Below, one piece after another: positions 9,414 through 19,462 of a stretch of 64,000 nucleotides of DNA. The notes below the pieces were generated by a model. That model saw only the letters and a list, made by a program, of their open reading frames with translations. It was not told where the DNA came from and made no database searches. Origin of the DNA: Bicyclus anynana. Its lineage: Eukaryota; Arthropoda; Insecta; Lepidoptera; Nymphalidae. The stretch spans positions 248,001 to 312,000 of the forward strand of contig NC_069101.1 of assembly GCF_947172395.1 (NCBI RefSeq), given 5' to 3'. Made by a program: the position numbers and the translations under genes. How positions within the stretch are numbered: position 1 is the stretch's first letter; every line of letters starts with the position of its first letter.

Positions 9414-11096
9414 CACAATCATAATAATTATCATCCATTGCACTTACAACGTATCACTAAAGGGCCAAGCCTGACTTACAGGAGAGGGCTAACAGCAGCC
9501 CACCACCGTACGCTAATACTGATTGGCGGGCTCAAATAGGCAGTTTTATGCTGATAACGAGTATAAGATTTTAGGTTAATACAATAGTTTTACCCGTTTA
9601 GTCGCGCCGGGTGCGTCGTAAAACGCAAAAACACGGGAGCCCTTTTATCCGCTTTTTGGCAATATCCGCCCCCGCCCCCGCCACCGCCGCCTCTACCGAG
9701 CATATTGATGGCTGATCAAAGCTTTCTGCAGACTCACTGTGATGCCATTTCGTGACTTTCATGCGTTAAATCACTTTTCTACATAAGAACTTATATTGTT
9801 AGGCGAATAACATAACGAGTTACGTGCTATTGTTGGATGCTGGTGATTCAAGTCCGTGGTGTATGGAAGTCGTTACAAGAGGTATTACAGGTATTACAGG
9901 AGGTCCAGCATTGGACTTCCATCGGCTATATTAATTATTATAATTGTTTTTCAACAGTTTTTTGATGAAAAATTAAAATAATTAAAAAATTAAAAAAAAC
10001 CCGACTTCCTAACCTGCTCGCACCTAAGTCGCTCGCATTGCGTATTTTGTATAGTCATTAAATAAATAACGTTTTTTCTAATTGTAGGGTTTCTCAATAT
10101 GGCCATGATATACCATTATAAAATCCTCTTGATGAGCTCTTAAATTTGATACCCATATCGCAATATTCGAAAAAAAAAAGTTTTTTTCACTACGAGTCTA
10201 TAGCGTGTCTTAGTCGCCATGTTTGGTTTTCTTTATTTTCATCTATAAGAACACTTGGGTTATTAAGACCAATCTAACTATATCATAATTACGTAAATCC
10301 GTTCAGCGGTTTGGAAGATATGAGGTACCTAATAAGGACATTATATACATACTTACACACATATACGACACGGGAGAACATGAGTAACGTATTATTACAG
10401 TATACGCGATAATAGGTATATTCAGGTACGATCGCAATGTCCTATCCATAATGTTATAGAAACAAAATGTAATAAAACATTGAATAATACGCAGTAATCT
10501 GAAAAGCAGTAAAGCAATGGAGTGCCCGGAGGAAGCTCTTTCAACGGCTTATTAATTTAACTTCCCTCGCTCATAATTGCAGCTGAAACTTCTACTAATT
10601 ACTTTTAAAAATGGGAGCGCGTAATTCTATCTACATTTTTTAAAGATCCAACAATTTTGTTCGCATTAACCTGTTACCTTATTGCGATTTTGTCCGCGGG
10701 GCGCGGGGGGGGGGACTCGAGTGTCTTTATAACGAGCGACGGTTTTTAAAACATCATTTAAGCCCTTCACATGAATAGAATATTACATTAATTTTTTATT
10801 TACTTTATCCACTGTAGGGTGGCTTGAATACAAAGTTGTTCGTTTTGTATTTCAATTTTGATATGAGAATTACGTCGTACCTATACAGACTTGATTATGA
10901 TTTTGCGAATTTCTAAGTCAACAATGCTCAACTTTTACCGTTTATTCAATACTATTAAATTAGTTATTTTAAAGTTTTATGTTTATATTTTTTTTGTACT
11001 TATTGTTTGTTTTGTTACAGTGCTACCAATTAATTAATGAATCAACTTCCTACACCAAACTAAACATTATAGATTTTCATTTCTACCATGAAACTC
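9414..11096. other. non-coding region with one possible dispersed repeat
   Basis: 9995-10375 starts AAACCCGACTTCC and contains CCGTTCAGCGGTTTGGAAGA, blocks I associate with a dispersed lepidopteran repeat. A C/G-rich run lies at 9665-9695 and a ten-base G run near 10706. No exon is seen. Confidence 0.35.
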
Positions 11097-11099
11097 TTA

Positions 11100-11276
11100 G
11101 GGTGGCCGCTCATTGACAATTTTTAGTAGGCCGATAGTTGGACGACTTTTTAATTGTGCGTGATTTAGTTGGACGATTTAGTTGGAAAGATGTGTAGGCT
11201 GTCATACAACGCTGTACCTGTTCTATAATCGGCCGACTAAGTCGGCCAACTAAAAGTTGTATGTGAGCGGGGGCTC
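11100..11276. mobile_element. MITE with Harbinger-like ends and TTA duplication
   Basis: A 177-base element with imperfect terminal inverted repeats (left GGGTGGCCGCTCATTGACAA, right end complementary to GAGCCCCCGCTCACATACAA) is flanked by TTA at 11097-11099 and 11277-11279. GG-starting ends and a TTA/TAA duplication are typical of PIF/Harbinger elements. It has internal GGCCGA/TCGGCC repeats and no coding capacity. Confidence 0.7.
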
Positions 11277-11459
11277 TTAATAACTGGGTTTGAAGTGCAG
11301 TCCACGGATAGGTGTGAAATATCTTACCAGTTGTGCAGCTGCTCTAAAACCTTTCTCACATTTCAATTTGAATAAAGATTGACTAAAAAGCAAAACGAAG
11401 TTTTTGCTAGATGTTTATACCTTGAATCATGAAATAAGAATGTTGACGCCGCAAACTTT

Positions 11460-11702
11460 GAAAATTGAGCGGGCAAAATTGTGGCGCGCGCTGCGGACGC
11501 CATGTTATTCTAGTTGTCTATTGCTCTGCTGTGTCTTTTGCCGCGGCAGTGGACGATAAAATTATCCTGGATATAAAAGTGTATAGTGCAAACGAGTGAA
11601 CACATTGAAATACACAATTCTCGACCTACATGAGACACAACTCATTCATATCGCCCGTCAACTGGGGTCAACCAACCCAGGTCAACTCGCGACACTTCGA
11701 CC
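11460..11702 (+). promoter_or_regulatory. candidate promoter and first exon, plus strand
   Basis: A GC-richer stretch holds TATAAAAG at 11572-11579. About 50 bases on, an ATG (11630) opens 24 codons (MRHNSFISPVNW...) that run into a very good splice donor, CGTAAGTAT at 11702-11710. If unspliced the frame stops seven codons later. Nothing downstream was identified as exon 2. It may be the start of an unknown gene, a non-coding RNA, or chance. Confidence 0.3.
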
Positions 11703-11710
11703 GTAAGTAT

Positions 11711-12229
11711 CCATTGTCTATCTAACCAATTGTCTGAAGGCATTCATTTCGCGGTGTAGCGCCGTATTACGAATGCCCGGCTGCCCACTTTGATCAGTTG
11801 ATGGACCCCTGATACATTCGCGTGGAAGCCGGAGGTTTGCCCATACAAAAAAAAACGTCGCCATCTTTCTAGCAATTTACTTATCGGCCCCTTGTATAAC
11901 CCAAAAACAAAACTAAAGCGAAACGAAGCAGTCGTACTATATTATTGATTCGTCCCTCAAAAACAAACGCTTGTATTATCGGCGATGAATTAATAACGCG
12001 CTGCGACCTCTTGTGTTGTATCCACGTCGAGGGCCTCCAATCATGGCGCTCCAGATATTCCCTTTCCGATCAGTTTTATTTGTTTTCGAAAATTGCTTCC
12101 ACATGCCTATTTCGAAAACACAAATATTGACTTCCATTAAAAAACTATTCGCAAACGATATTGTTACTTAAAATATAGGCAATGATTTTTTTAACAAATT
12201 ATTTATCATTTTTTTTTCGAAAAATCAAT
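11711..12229. other. no feature recognised
   Basis: Non-coding DNA between the candidate first exon and a SINE. The short open frame at 11945-12130 has no domain or splice support. Confidence 0.3.
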
Positions 12230-12240
12230 AAGTATATTAT

Positions 12241-12556
12241 CATCATCATCATCAGTATCTACCACTATTCGGCTCATTGCTGAGCTTGCTTCTGCTCTCA
12301 GAATGAGAGAGGTTAGGCTAATAGTCCACCATGCTGACCCAATGCGGATTGGCAGACTTCACACACGCAGAGAATTAAGAAAATTCTCTGGTATGCAGGT
12401 TTCCTCACGATGTTTTTCTGAGCCGTGATAGCCCAGCGGATATGACCTCTGCCTCCGATTCCGGAGGGTGTGGGTTCGAATCCGGTCCGGGGCATGTACC
12501 TCCAACTTCAGTTGTGTGCATTTTAAGAAATTAAATATCACGTGACTCAAACGGTG
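12241..12556 (-). mobile_element. tRNA-derived SINE, family A, copy 2, with inverted 5' part
   Basis: 12241-12418 is the reverse complement of the 3' two thirds of the family (tail CATCATCATCATC, then body to CGATGTTTTTC). 12419-12556 is the tRNA-like 5' part in plus orientation (AGCCGTGATAGCCCAG...GGTTCGAATCCGG...CAAACGGTG). The two halves meet near 12418-12421 and together cover the whole element with no visible loss. A direct repeat AAGTATATTAT flanks the pair at 12230-12240 and 12557-12567, so this is one insertion. Confidence 0.88.
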
Positions 12557-15400
12557 AAGTATATTATAATAATCATAAATTATCTAAGAGCCGACTAATA
12601 AAATTAATTCAACTACTTAATTATAGGCTTAGAGAAAACTTTACTTAATTATATAAAGAGGAAAACAAGTGCTTACAGTAGATAAGTATACTCTATAATT
12701 AGTGTTAGACAATTTGGTGTGTGGCACAATTTTAAAATAAACATTTTTTCCTTCCTGTTACATAATTGTTACATAATTGTCGACCAATAGCAACGGAGTT
12801 AAAACGTGTCGCTCTCTTTCGTCTCAACGCAACTAGAGAGAGAGAGAGATATATATTCTCGTCTCGAGATATGTCGTGGTAGGTACGTGTTTTATTCTTA
12901 CTGATCAACGCCATTTAACAAACTTTTAAAGTTTATCAGTATATGATAAATATCTTAATATATAAATGCGAAAATCACGAAATCTCGAAAACCGCTTGAC
13001 GAACAAAGATGAAATTTGGCAGGGAGGTAGTTAATAGTTAGTAGGTGTCCATTTAGAACACATTTTGCGATAGGGCTGGATTAAAGAGGTCTAAGAACGG
13101 ACGCAGTCTAAAGATAAATATGGGAAGCAACTATGGAATTTCAATAACAGTTACTTTATAGTAGGCATCAACGTGCGAATCTTTTTACGTTTACCGTAAT
13201 CCAATCGCCAAACACCGTTAGGATAATCAAGGGTTATCTGACTGAACTGAACTTTCAACTTTTTTCAAATATCAAAGGTGTGACTGTCACAGACTCTTTG
13301 ACCAGACTTTTTCATAGCTTTTAAATAACGTATTCAGTAAGACTAGGAACGTTTTAGGAAGCTGTGACGTAACCGAGCAAATAAAAACTACATTAGCATT
13401 CACAGACGAGTCCGGACGAATCAACATACACTTTATTCCGACCGCGTTCGCCAAATCTAATTACCGATTCGTCGAAATAATCACGACATCCCGAAATTTG
13501 GCAAACCCCCGTCACCTTGGACCAGAGCTTCCCAAACTGTTACAGTTCGAGATGTAGTTATAATCGCCAGCCGTAGTGTGTTAAGAGTAAGTCTTACTGC
13601 TGCTTATTTTAATCTTATTTAATCTATGCTTGCTGTCGTTCGTAACTTCGTCTGCTAGACATTGGTATTTTATAAACCTTTTATAGTTATTCTATCCATA
13701 GGGATTGTATTACTATAACTCTATAATATAATATCTAAAATTGTTATGACATTTTCTTTCATAGTTATCTTTCTCGTCAGTGTATGTGCAAAATTTCATG
13801 ATTATTGTTTACTTATACATAAAGACTAACGAATAAAACTGAGAACATTTTAAATCTCATGTCTACGAGTAGTGACTCTACCATCGGTTAGCATAATTAT
13901 CATCTAACGAGATGAGCTGGCCAGAAATTTAGGAGGTTGCTCGAAAACGGAATGTTGAAACTGTAATTTAGTTTGTTATCATTTTATCTAATGGAGAAAA
14001 AAGCAGAGCCGATTACTTCCATTAAATTAAATATTCGTCATAAAGATAGTCATCAATTCTGTAATATTACTTCGACATAAAAAACAGCTGAGACATTTTT
14101 TAAACTTTAACAAAAGTTAAGAGAAACCCAAAAAGTAAGTAAAAGACAAAATGAATTAGAGCAAAGTTTGAGAACCAATGCCCCGGCCAACATTCGATCG
14201 GAACTCGTTTCCATTAGCTAACGCCCCGTTTTTCCTTCGAGACTCAACCCGATGAGTCGGCTTAACCAAACTTTCGCGAATACATTAGCCCGGGTACGAC
14301 GAAACTGACAAATTCGACTCGACGCGCCCTACCTGCGGATAGGCGGATAGGTCCCGACTAACTTGGCAGTATACATTTCCTCCTGAATAATTTATTGGAT
14401 TACTCTCTATACTATATTATAAACTGAAAAAGTATGCGTGTATCTTTGTTTATCTATGTAATATTAGCACGATTGTAACAACTATTAGTTTTATATAATG
14501 ATAATCGCGCGGAGACTATGCGAATTCCTTTGAAATCATTCAAAATATAATTTTATTTGTATTTCTGTTTTTTTAAGTTTTATGAAATACTGTACAATAA
14601 CTTAATGCCAGAAATTAAACAACAACTTTTTTAGTTAAAACATCGAGTTTGTTTTCGAAAACATTTTCATCAAACAGTTAAAATCTGTGTGTAAGGCAAA
14701 ATCAACGAAGTTGTTATAAATTTATCTCAAATAACTTTATTTGTGATAAAACAGAGGCATGATTTATGTAACGTTTTCTGTATCATCCATTGATGCTCGC
14801 CTATTAAAAACGATTAAAAATGCGCACCTCGACCGTCAATGTACTACGTATAGGAATTTGTGCCGAGCATCTGCGAGGGGGAAACGAGCCGCGCGGCGTC
14901 TCTTTGATACCGAACGCTGAAAAGGATTACCTCCCTGTAATTGTGGATCCCAAATTAAGTTCCCTAAAGAAACATCCACTTGTTTTGTACACAGCTTGTT
15001 ACGAGGAACAGTGCAAAGTTTAAAAAGATTTTTCCTTTCAAGTTTACTTCAAAAAAGGGGAATTTATGTATTCGACGCACGTACTCGGTTGTTTCGGCAA
15101 TGTTGCGCCGCATCTCTGGCAGATCTGACATTATTTTGATATTCTGTTATAAAGTGTATCGTCTACTTGTTAAAAAGTAACGGAGTATCTAAAAAGAAAA
15201 CTCATTGGAGTTCGTACAAAGTATCTACGTCAGCAGATACTTTGTGATACTTGCCTCACCTTGCATATAAATCAGCACGAACAAGTTAAGATTTACAAAG
15301 TACGATTGTCAGTATGTTAGTATAATATCAGATATGTGGGGTCAAGTGTGCCTACAGTTAACGGGTAAGGATTAGTGACATATTTCTTGATATTTTTCCT

Positions 15401-15462
15401 GAATTATCATTGTTATTATTCTTTGTCGTAGCGCTTGGATAGGATAATAACAATGATAATTC
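15401..15462. repeat. perfect 19-base inverted repeat (hairpin)
   Basis: Arms GAATTATCATTGTTATTAT at 15401-15419 and its exact complement at 15444-15462, with a 24-base loop. Loop and flanks do not suggest a known family. The length is compatible with a microRNA-like precursor, but the AT-rich perfect arms look more like a tiny MITE. Confidence 0.75.
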
Positions 15463-16937
15463 TTGATTCAATATTTAAGTTATCGTCAGTTAAGTTTTGT
15501 GATATACAAAATACAAAATTTGATGAAAATTTGGTATTCTACAATATTGATAATGAATACAAATAGAAAAACCCCATAGGAAATGAGACATTTACAAATA
15601 AAGGGCGATTTTTGTGACCTTTGATTTTTTTGACCTTGAAATTTAATAGTTACCATAATTATGTAAGTTTTGAGAGACAACTTTTAGGGTATCAATATAC
15701 AAGTATTTACAGACTTACAGCTGGGTATCTCGAATTCCAAGATTCTTACCTAATTTATGCTTAAAGGACTGGTCTAATAGGATTTTACTTTTATTTTCTC
15801 TTCATGAGCGGGCATATTATGGTTACTGGAGAACTAACTAAGTATTCAATGATAACAATTCAAGATGCCACATAACCATAAAGTTGCTTTTAATGTGGAA
15901 GATGGAATAAAACCACACATAACAACAATTATTAAGGTGTAAAAGTCCACAGTGCTGTCTTCCAGCATCACATCTATAGTCAAGGGCATTGTTTTCCTTT
16001 TCACATTTTCATTTCTAAAGCGTAAAGGAATTTGGAAAGCATGTGCACGTAGAGTAAACACTCTAGCTAGATAGGTTTAATTTAGTAGCTTTAGTTACGG
16101 TTATCATGCGTCACCTATTACTACAATTATTACGTCGGAAAAATTGGAATCTAGGAAATGCTGATCTTATGTTGATGATCCGAGAAAGCTACCCAAGTTT
16201 TTGACTTTTGCGATCAACCGATAGTTAAAAATATTATAGAAGACTTTAATTTCAGAGCGTGTAAGTGCAAAGAGCAACAAAAAATATAGAAGTCAAAATT
16301 TTCTTATTTTGTCGAAGAACCAAGTTATTGTAAAAAAAACTAAATTCAACCCTTTTTTCAAGATGGTGGAAAGGCACATTGGGAGATTAATCAAAAATAA
16401 GACCAAGTAATTTTCGACCATCAGTTTCACAGTAATAAATCGTTTACGCTCGTTTCAAACATTTCAAAAGTAATTGAATACATTAATACCTATTTCGATA
16501 AATAATTATTACTCATAAATAATTCCCCGCCCCAGTTCCGGCGCACAATGGGTCGGCTTTATGAAAGCTTCAATGTCAGAAATATGGGAATAATCAGGAA
16601 AATGAACAAAGCACATTGATATACAAATACAAGATACGCATCGAATCTTACGAGAAAACATAAAGTTAATGGACTTCGTGAAATGCAGTGTTTCACGGGA
16701 ACCATGGATTTCTTCGGTGTAAAAAGAACGAGTAGCTCAATAATCTCCTCTATCTTCCAATGAAAGTATCATTAAAATCGGTTGTATGTCTTTCGGCAAA
16801 TAACTATAAGCACTTCAAAAATACAGCCATCTTGTAATCACAGACAAACACTTCAATTTTAATAAAAGTATTGCTAATAATGTTATTAAAATAAAAAAAA
16901 TAGTGTAATACTTTTCAGAGCACGCAAGGAACACGTC

Positions 16938-17100
16938 CTACAAATAGTTACCCTGCGTCCATCAATTTGAGGCGTAGATGTTAAGCTTCACATGCCGGTG
17001 ATAAAACCATCAACCACACCCTTAAGACTAGAACACCGCAATGCTGTTTAGGGGCAGAAATAAATATAAATCACTTCCCCAGACGAGTTCTGTCTCAAAA
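16938..17100. repeat. SINE-like dispersed repeat fragment
   Basis: Shares CGTCCATCAATTTGAGGCGTA and GTTAAGCTTCACATGCC-type blocks with the fragment at 5725-5875 and continues through AACACCGCAATGCTGTTTAG to CCCAGACG. I know this arrangement from lepidopteran SINE-like repeats. Boundaries are approximate. Confidence 0.55.
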
Positions 17101-18287
17101 ACTCTACTAATTAGATACCGCCACGAACATCGTCCTTGAGTAGTACGTATTTGTAAATGTTCAGTAGTGTATCAATGTGCAGAGCTCGCTGGGAATGTTA
17201 GCAGCGGGCTGAATGATTGCCGACATTCGTCGCGGGCGTCGACGAACGATTTGTCTTCCTTCGGTCAACGACGACGCACGCTACGGGGACGGTACGATAT
17301 CGAAGCGTTAAGCTTTATGAAATATACATTTAGTGGAGTGCTGTTAGACTCAAAAATGTTAAAAATCTCGGATTCCACTATCAGTCAATCAATCTTTATA
17401 AAAAAAAGTGTGTGTCAGCTCCGACGTAGTGAAAAGAAAAGTGAAAAGTGCGCAACCGAGGCACGGTGAAAAAAAAAAACGTAACGTTGTCATTCGTTCA
17501 TCGAATTTTACTGCCATATTTTTTTCATATCGTAAACTCTAAAAATTCGAAAAGTGTTTTTAATAGTGTATAGAAAAATGTTAAAAATATTTTGTGCGTT
17601 CTAATTTTTTTTATTCTTCTCAGAGGTACAATTATACGCGAGTACATTATAGAATAATTGTGCCTGAAGTCGGTTGAAAATACTAACGAGTGAGTTATTT
17701 TTATTAAATAATTTTGAAATCGATTTGAAGCGATAAAACTGTTTTATTGATTACCCCACGACACGACTCCACAATATCGTATCGTAGACTGTAAAAGCCC
17801 GGCGGCGCGACAATTTGTTGAACTTTGTTCTTCCTTTATTAAGGCCTTTGTCAAACAAACGCCGTGTCATTATATAATGTCTATACAAAACAAATATTTC
17901 TGCTCAAACACTCCAGCAGCCTTTCGCGAGTAAGCAGTTAATGATAAAAGTTTCTTTTTAGCGACTTACGAGTTTCGCTTGTCTGAGCTTGTTGTTGCCA
18001 AAGTAACGAGCGTTATGTCTGACAGAACATGTACTAACATGTTTTAAAATTAATTAAAGTCTTACATTCTCCATTTTATGTACATTTTCGTTTGTTACTG
18101 TATCAAGTAAGTTGTTTGATGTACAGATTCGTTTATTATTAGGCAACTCAGGTACTCTATTTATTAAGAGAAAATAATTAGTTACGTGCCTTTTAGTTTA
18201 TTTATTCAATTTCATATTAAGTCAGGGCTTCTAAAATAACAGCTTATTATTTATTAAAGTTCAAGATTGGGAGCCAGACCTTTGATA

Positions 18288-18386
18288 TTTCATAAAAGCT
18301 GAAAGCTAAAAGTCTGCCATGAATAACTACGGCAGGCATCAAATATGGAGTTAGGACCGCGGTGGCTTTGGGAGGTAGCAGGTTTG
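18288..18386. repeat. dispersed repeat, partner at 23148-23225
   Basis: Blocks AAAGCTGAA, ATGGAG/ATAGAG, and GGTGGCTTTGGGAGGTAGCAG match, in order, the diverged segment at 23148-23225 (GATAGCTTTGGAAGGTAACAG). Family unknown. Confidence 0.45.
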
Positions 18387-18650
18387 CGCTGTAGCTCCAG
18401 TGGTTAATCTCTATGGTTTCAGCTTCCGAACCCCACCTGGGTTCGAGTCCTGGGTCGGGCTATATTTTTTTGGAAAACATATTGTGTTTCACTGCTGTGT
18501 CTCGGAGAGCATTAACATCCAATAGCGACCGTTAATAGTCTAACATTATCGCTCTAAGCTCACCGACCTGCATTGAAGTAGCGTGGTGGGTAACTTTATA
18601 TCTTTTCTCATAGAAAGAGGTATGCATGGGCTGTTAAAATAGGATCATAA
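18387..18650 (+). mobile_element. tRNA-derived SINE, family B
   Basis: GCGCTGTAGCTCCAGTGGTTA resembles a tRNA 5' half with box A, and CTGGGTTCGAGTCCTGGGT near 18429-18447 carries box B. The downstream body includes GTGTCTCGGAGAGCATTAAC. It lacks a proper acceptor stem, so it is a tRNA-derived element rather than a tRNA gene. Confidence 0.65.
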
Positions 18651-19079
18651 TTTTCTTAGAGCATGAGTCAACAAGAAGTCAAACGCATCCACTAGTGCGA
18701 TACAAAATGACAAACCACTAAACAAATCACTCAACGACCCAGCTCAATATGTTCAGAAACAGCGTATGAAACAACTACAATACCGATAACGAATGACAGA
18801 TACAGCTCAATATATCTGCCACCGATTAATGTTAACGTGATCCCGAAACAGTTACAGATGTGGCGCCAGCATTATCTGGCCGCACTCAAAACTGCAATAA
18901 TAGCGAGCCGACTGACATTAAATCATGCATAATTAAAAGCCCTCATAGTTGGGCGAATGATTACCATTTAGCAATTGGCTAATGAATACGCAAACAGATC
19001 GCGTTGATTAGCGCGCGGTACGGGCGTGCACCTCGCTCATGTGGGTGCCCTATGCTGTGTGAGTTTCATATATAACAGT

Positions 19080-19298
19080 CCTCCAACTTTTTAGTTGTGT
19101 TTATCACGTGTCTCAAACGGTGAAGGAAACAATCGTGAGGAAACCTGCATACCAAAGAATTTTCTTTATTCTCTGCATGCGTGAAGTCTGCCAATCCGCA
19201 TTGGGCCGCGTGGTGGACTATTAGCCTAATCCCTCTCAATCTGAGAGGAGACTTGAACTCAGCAGTTAGCCAATTATGGGTTAATAATTATGATGATA
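19080..19298 (+). mobile_element. tRNA-derived SINE, family A, copy 3, 5'-truncated
   Basis: Starts inside the element at CCTCCAAC, lacks the tRNA head, and runs through CACGTGTCTCAAACGGTGAAG and CCAATCCGCATTGGGCCG to an ATGATGAT tail. Confidence 0.8.
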
Positions 19299-19324
19299 TA
19301 ACAGTATTTTTGCTAGATATGTCT

Positions 19325-19445
19325 TGCCATCGAAGAGACAAGGGTTCTAAGGTGTTGGAAAGGACTCGCAATGGAAAGTACACTGTTGGTCGACCTCCAA
19401 CTGAAAACATCAAGCGCGTTACAGCTAGGGTTGGCAACATTCCTC
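19325..19445 (+). mobile_element. RTE-like fragment, diverged
   Basis: In the frame of an open stretch ending at 19462 it translates to KVLERTRNGKYTVGRPPTEN followed by IKRVTAR, a diverged form of the RTE C-terminal block (KVLEWRPRT..RSVGRPPTRWTDDIKRV). It lies directly after a SINE, and the 93-codon open frame is a chance fusion of both. Confidence 0.6.
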
Positions 19446-19462
19446 AACAAAAATATATATAG

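Larger units (their letters stand above)
12568..18285. other. long non-coding stretch with scattered repeat fragments
   Basis: No exon is supported. 12948-13080 (ATATAAATGCGAAAATCACG..., AAATTTGGCAGGGAGGT) and 16688-16800 (CACGGGAACCATGGATT) resemble diverged dispersed lepidopteran repeats. A GA microsatellite is at 12834-12850. 14160-14340 and 17165-17300 are GC-richer and unexplained. A hairpin (15401-15462) and a SINE-like fragment (16938-17100) are listed separately. Confidence 0.35.

Noticed and set aside
14820..15180. Two overlapping plus-strand ORFs of 66-67 codons
   Set aside because: No recognisable domain, no splice or promoter context, no repeat identity.
17167..17469. 100-codon ORF in a GC-richer patch with TATA-like and TCAGT-like sequence
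   Set aside because: Spacing of the promoter-like motifs is wrong and the protein has no recognisable domain.
18387..18460. Possible tRNA gene
   Set aside because: Box A and B are present, but no acceptor stem pairs and a SINE body follows.
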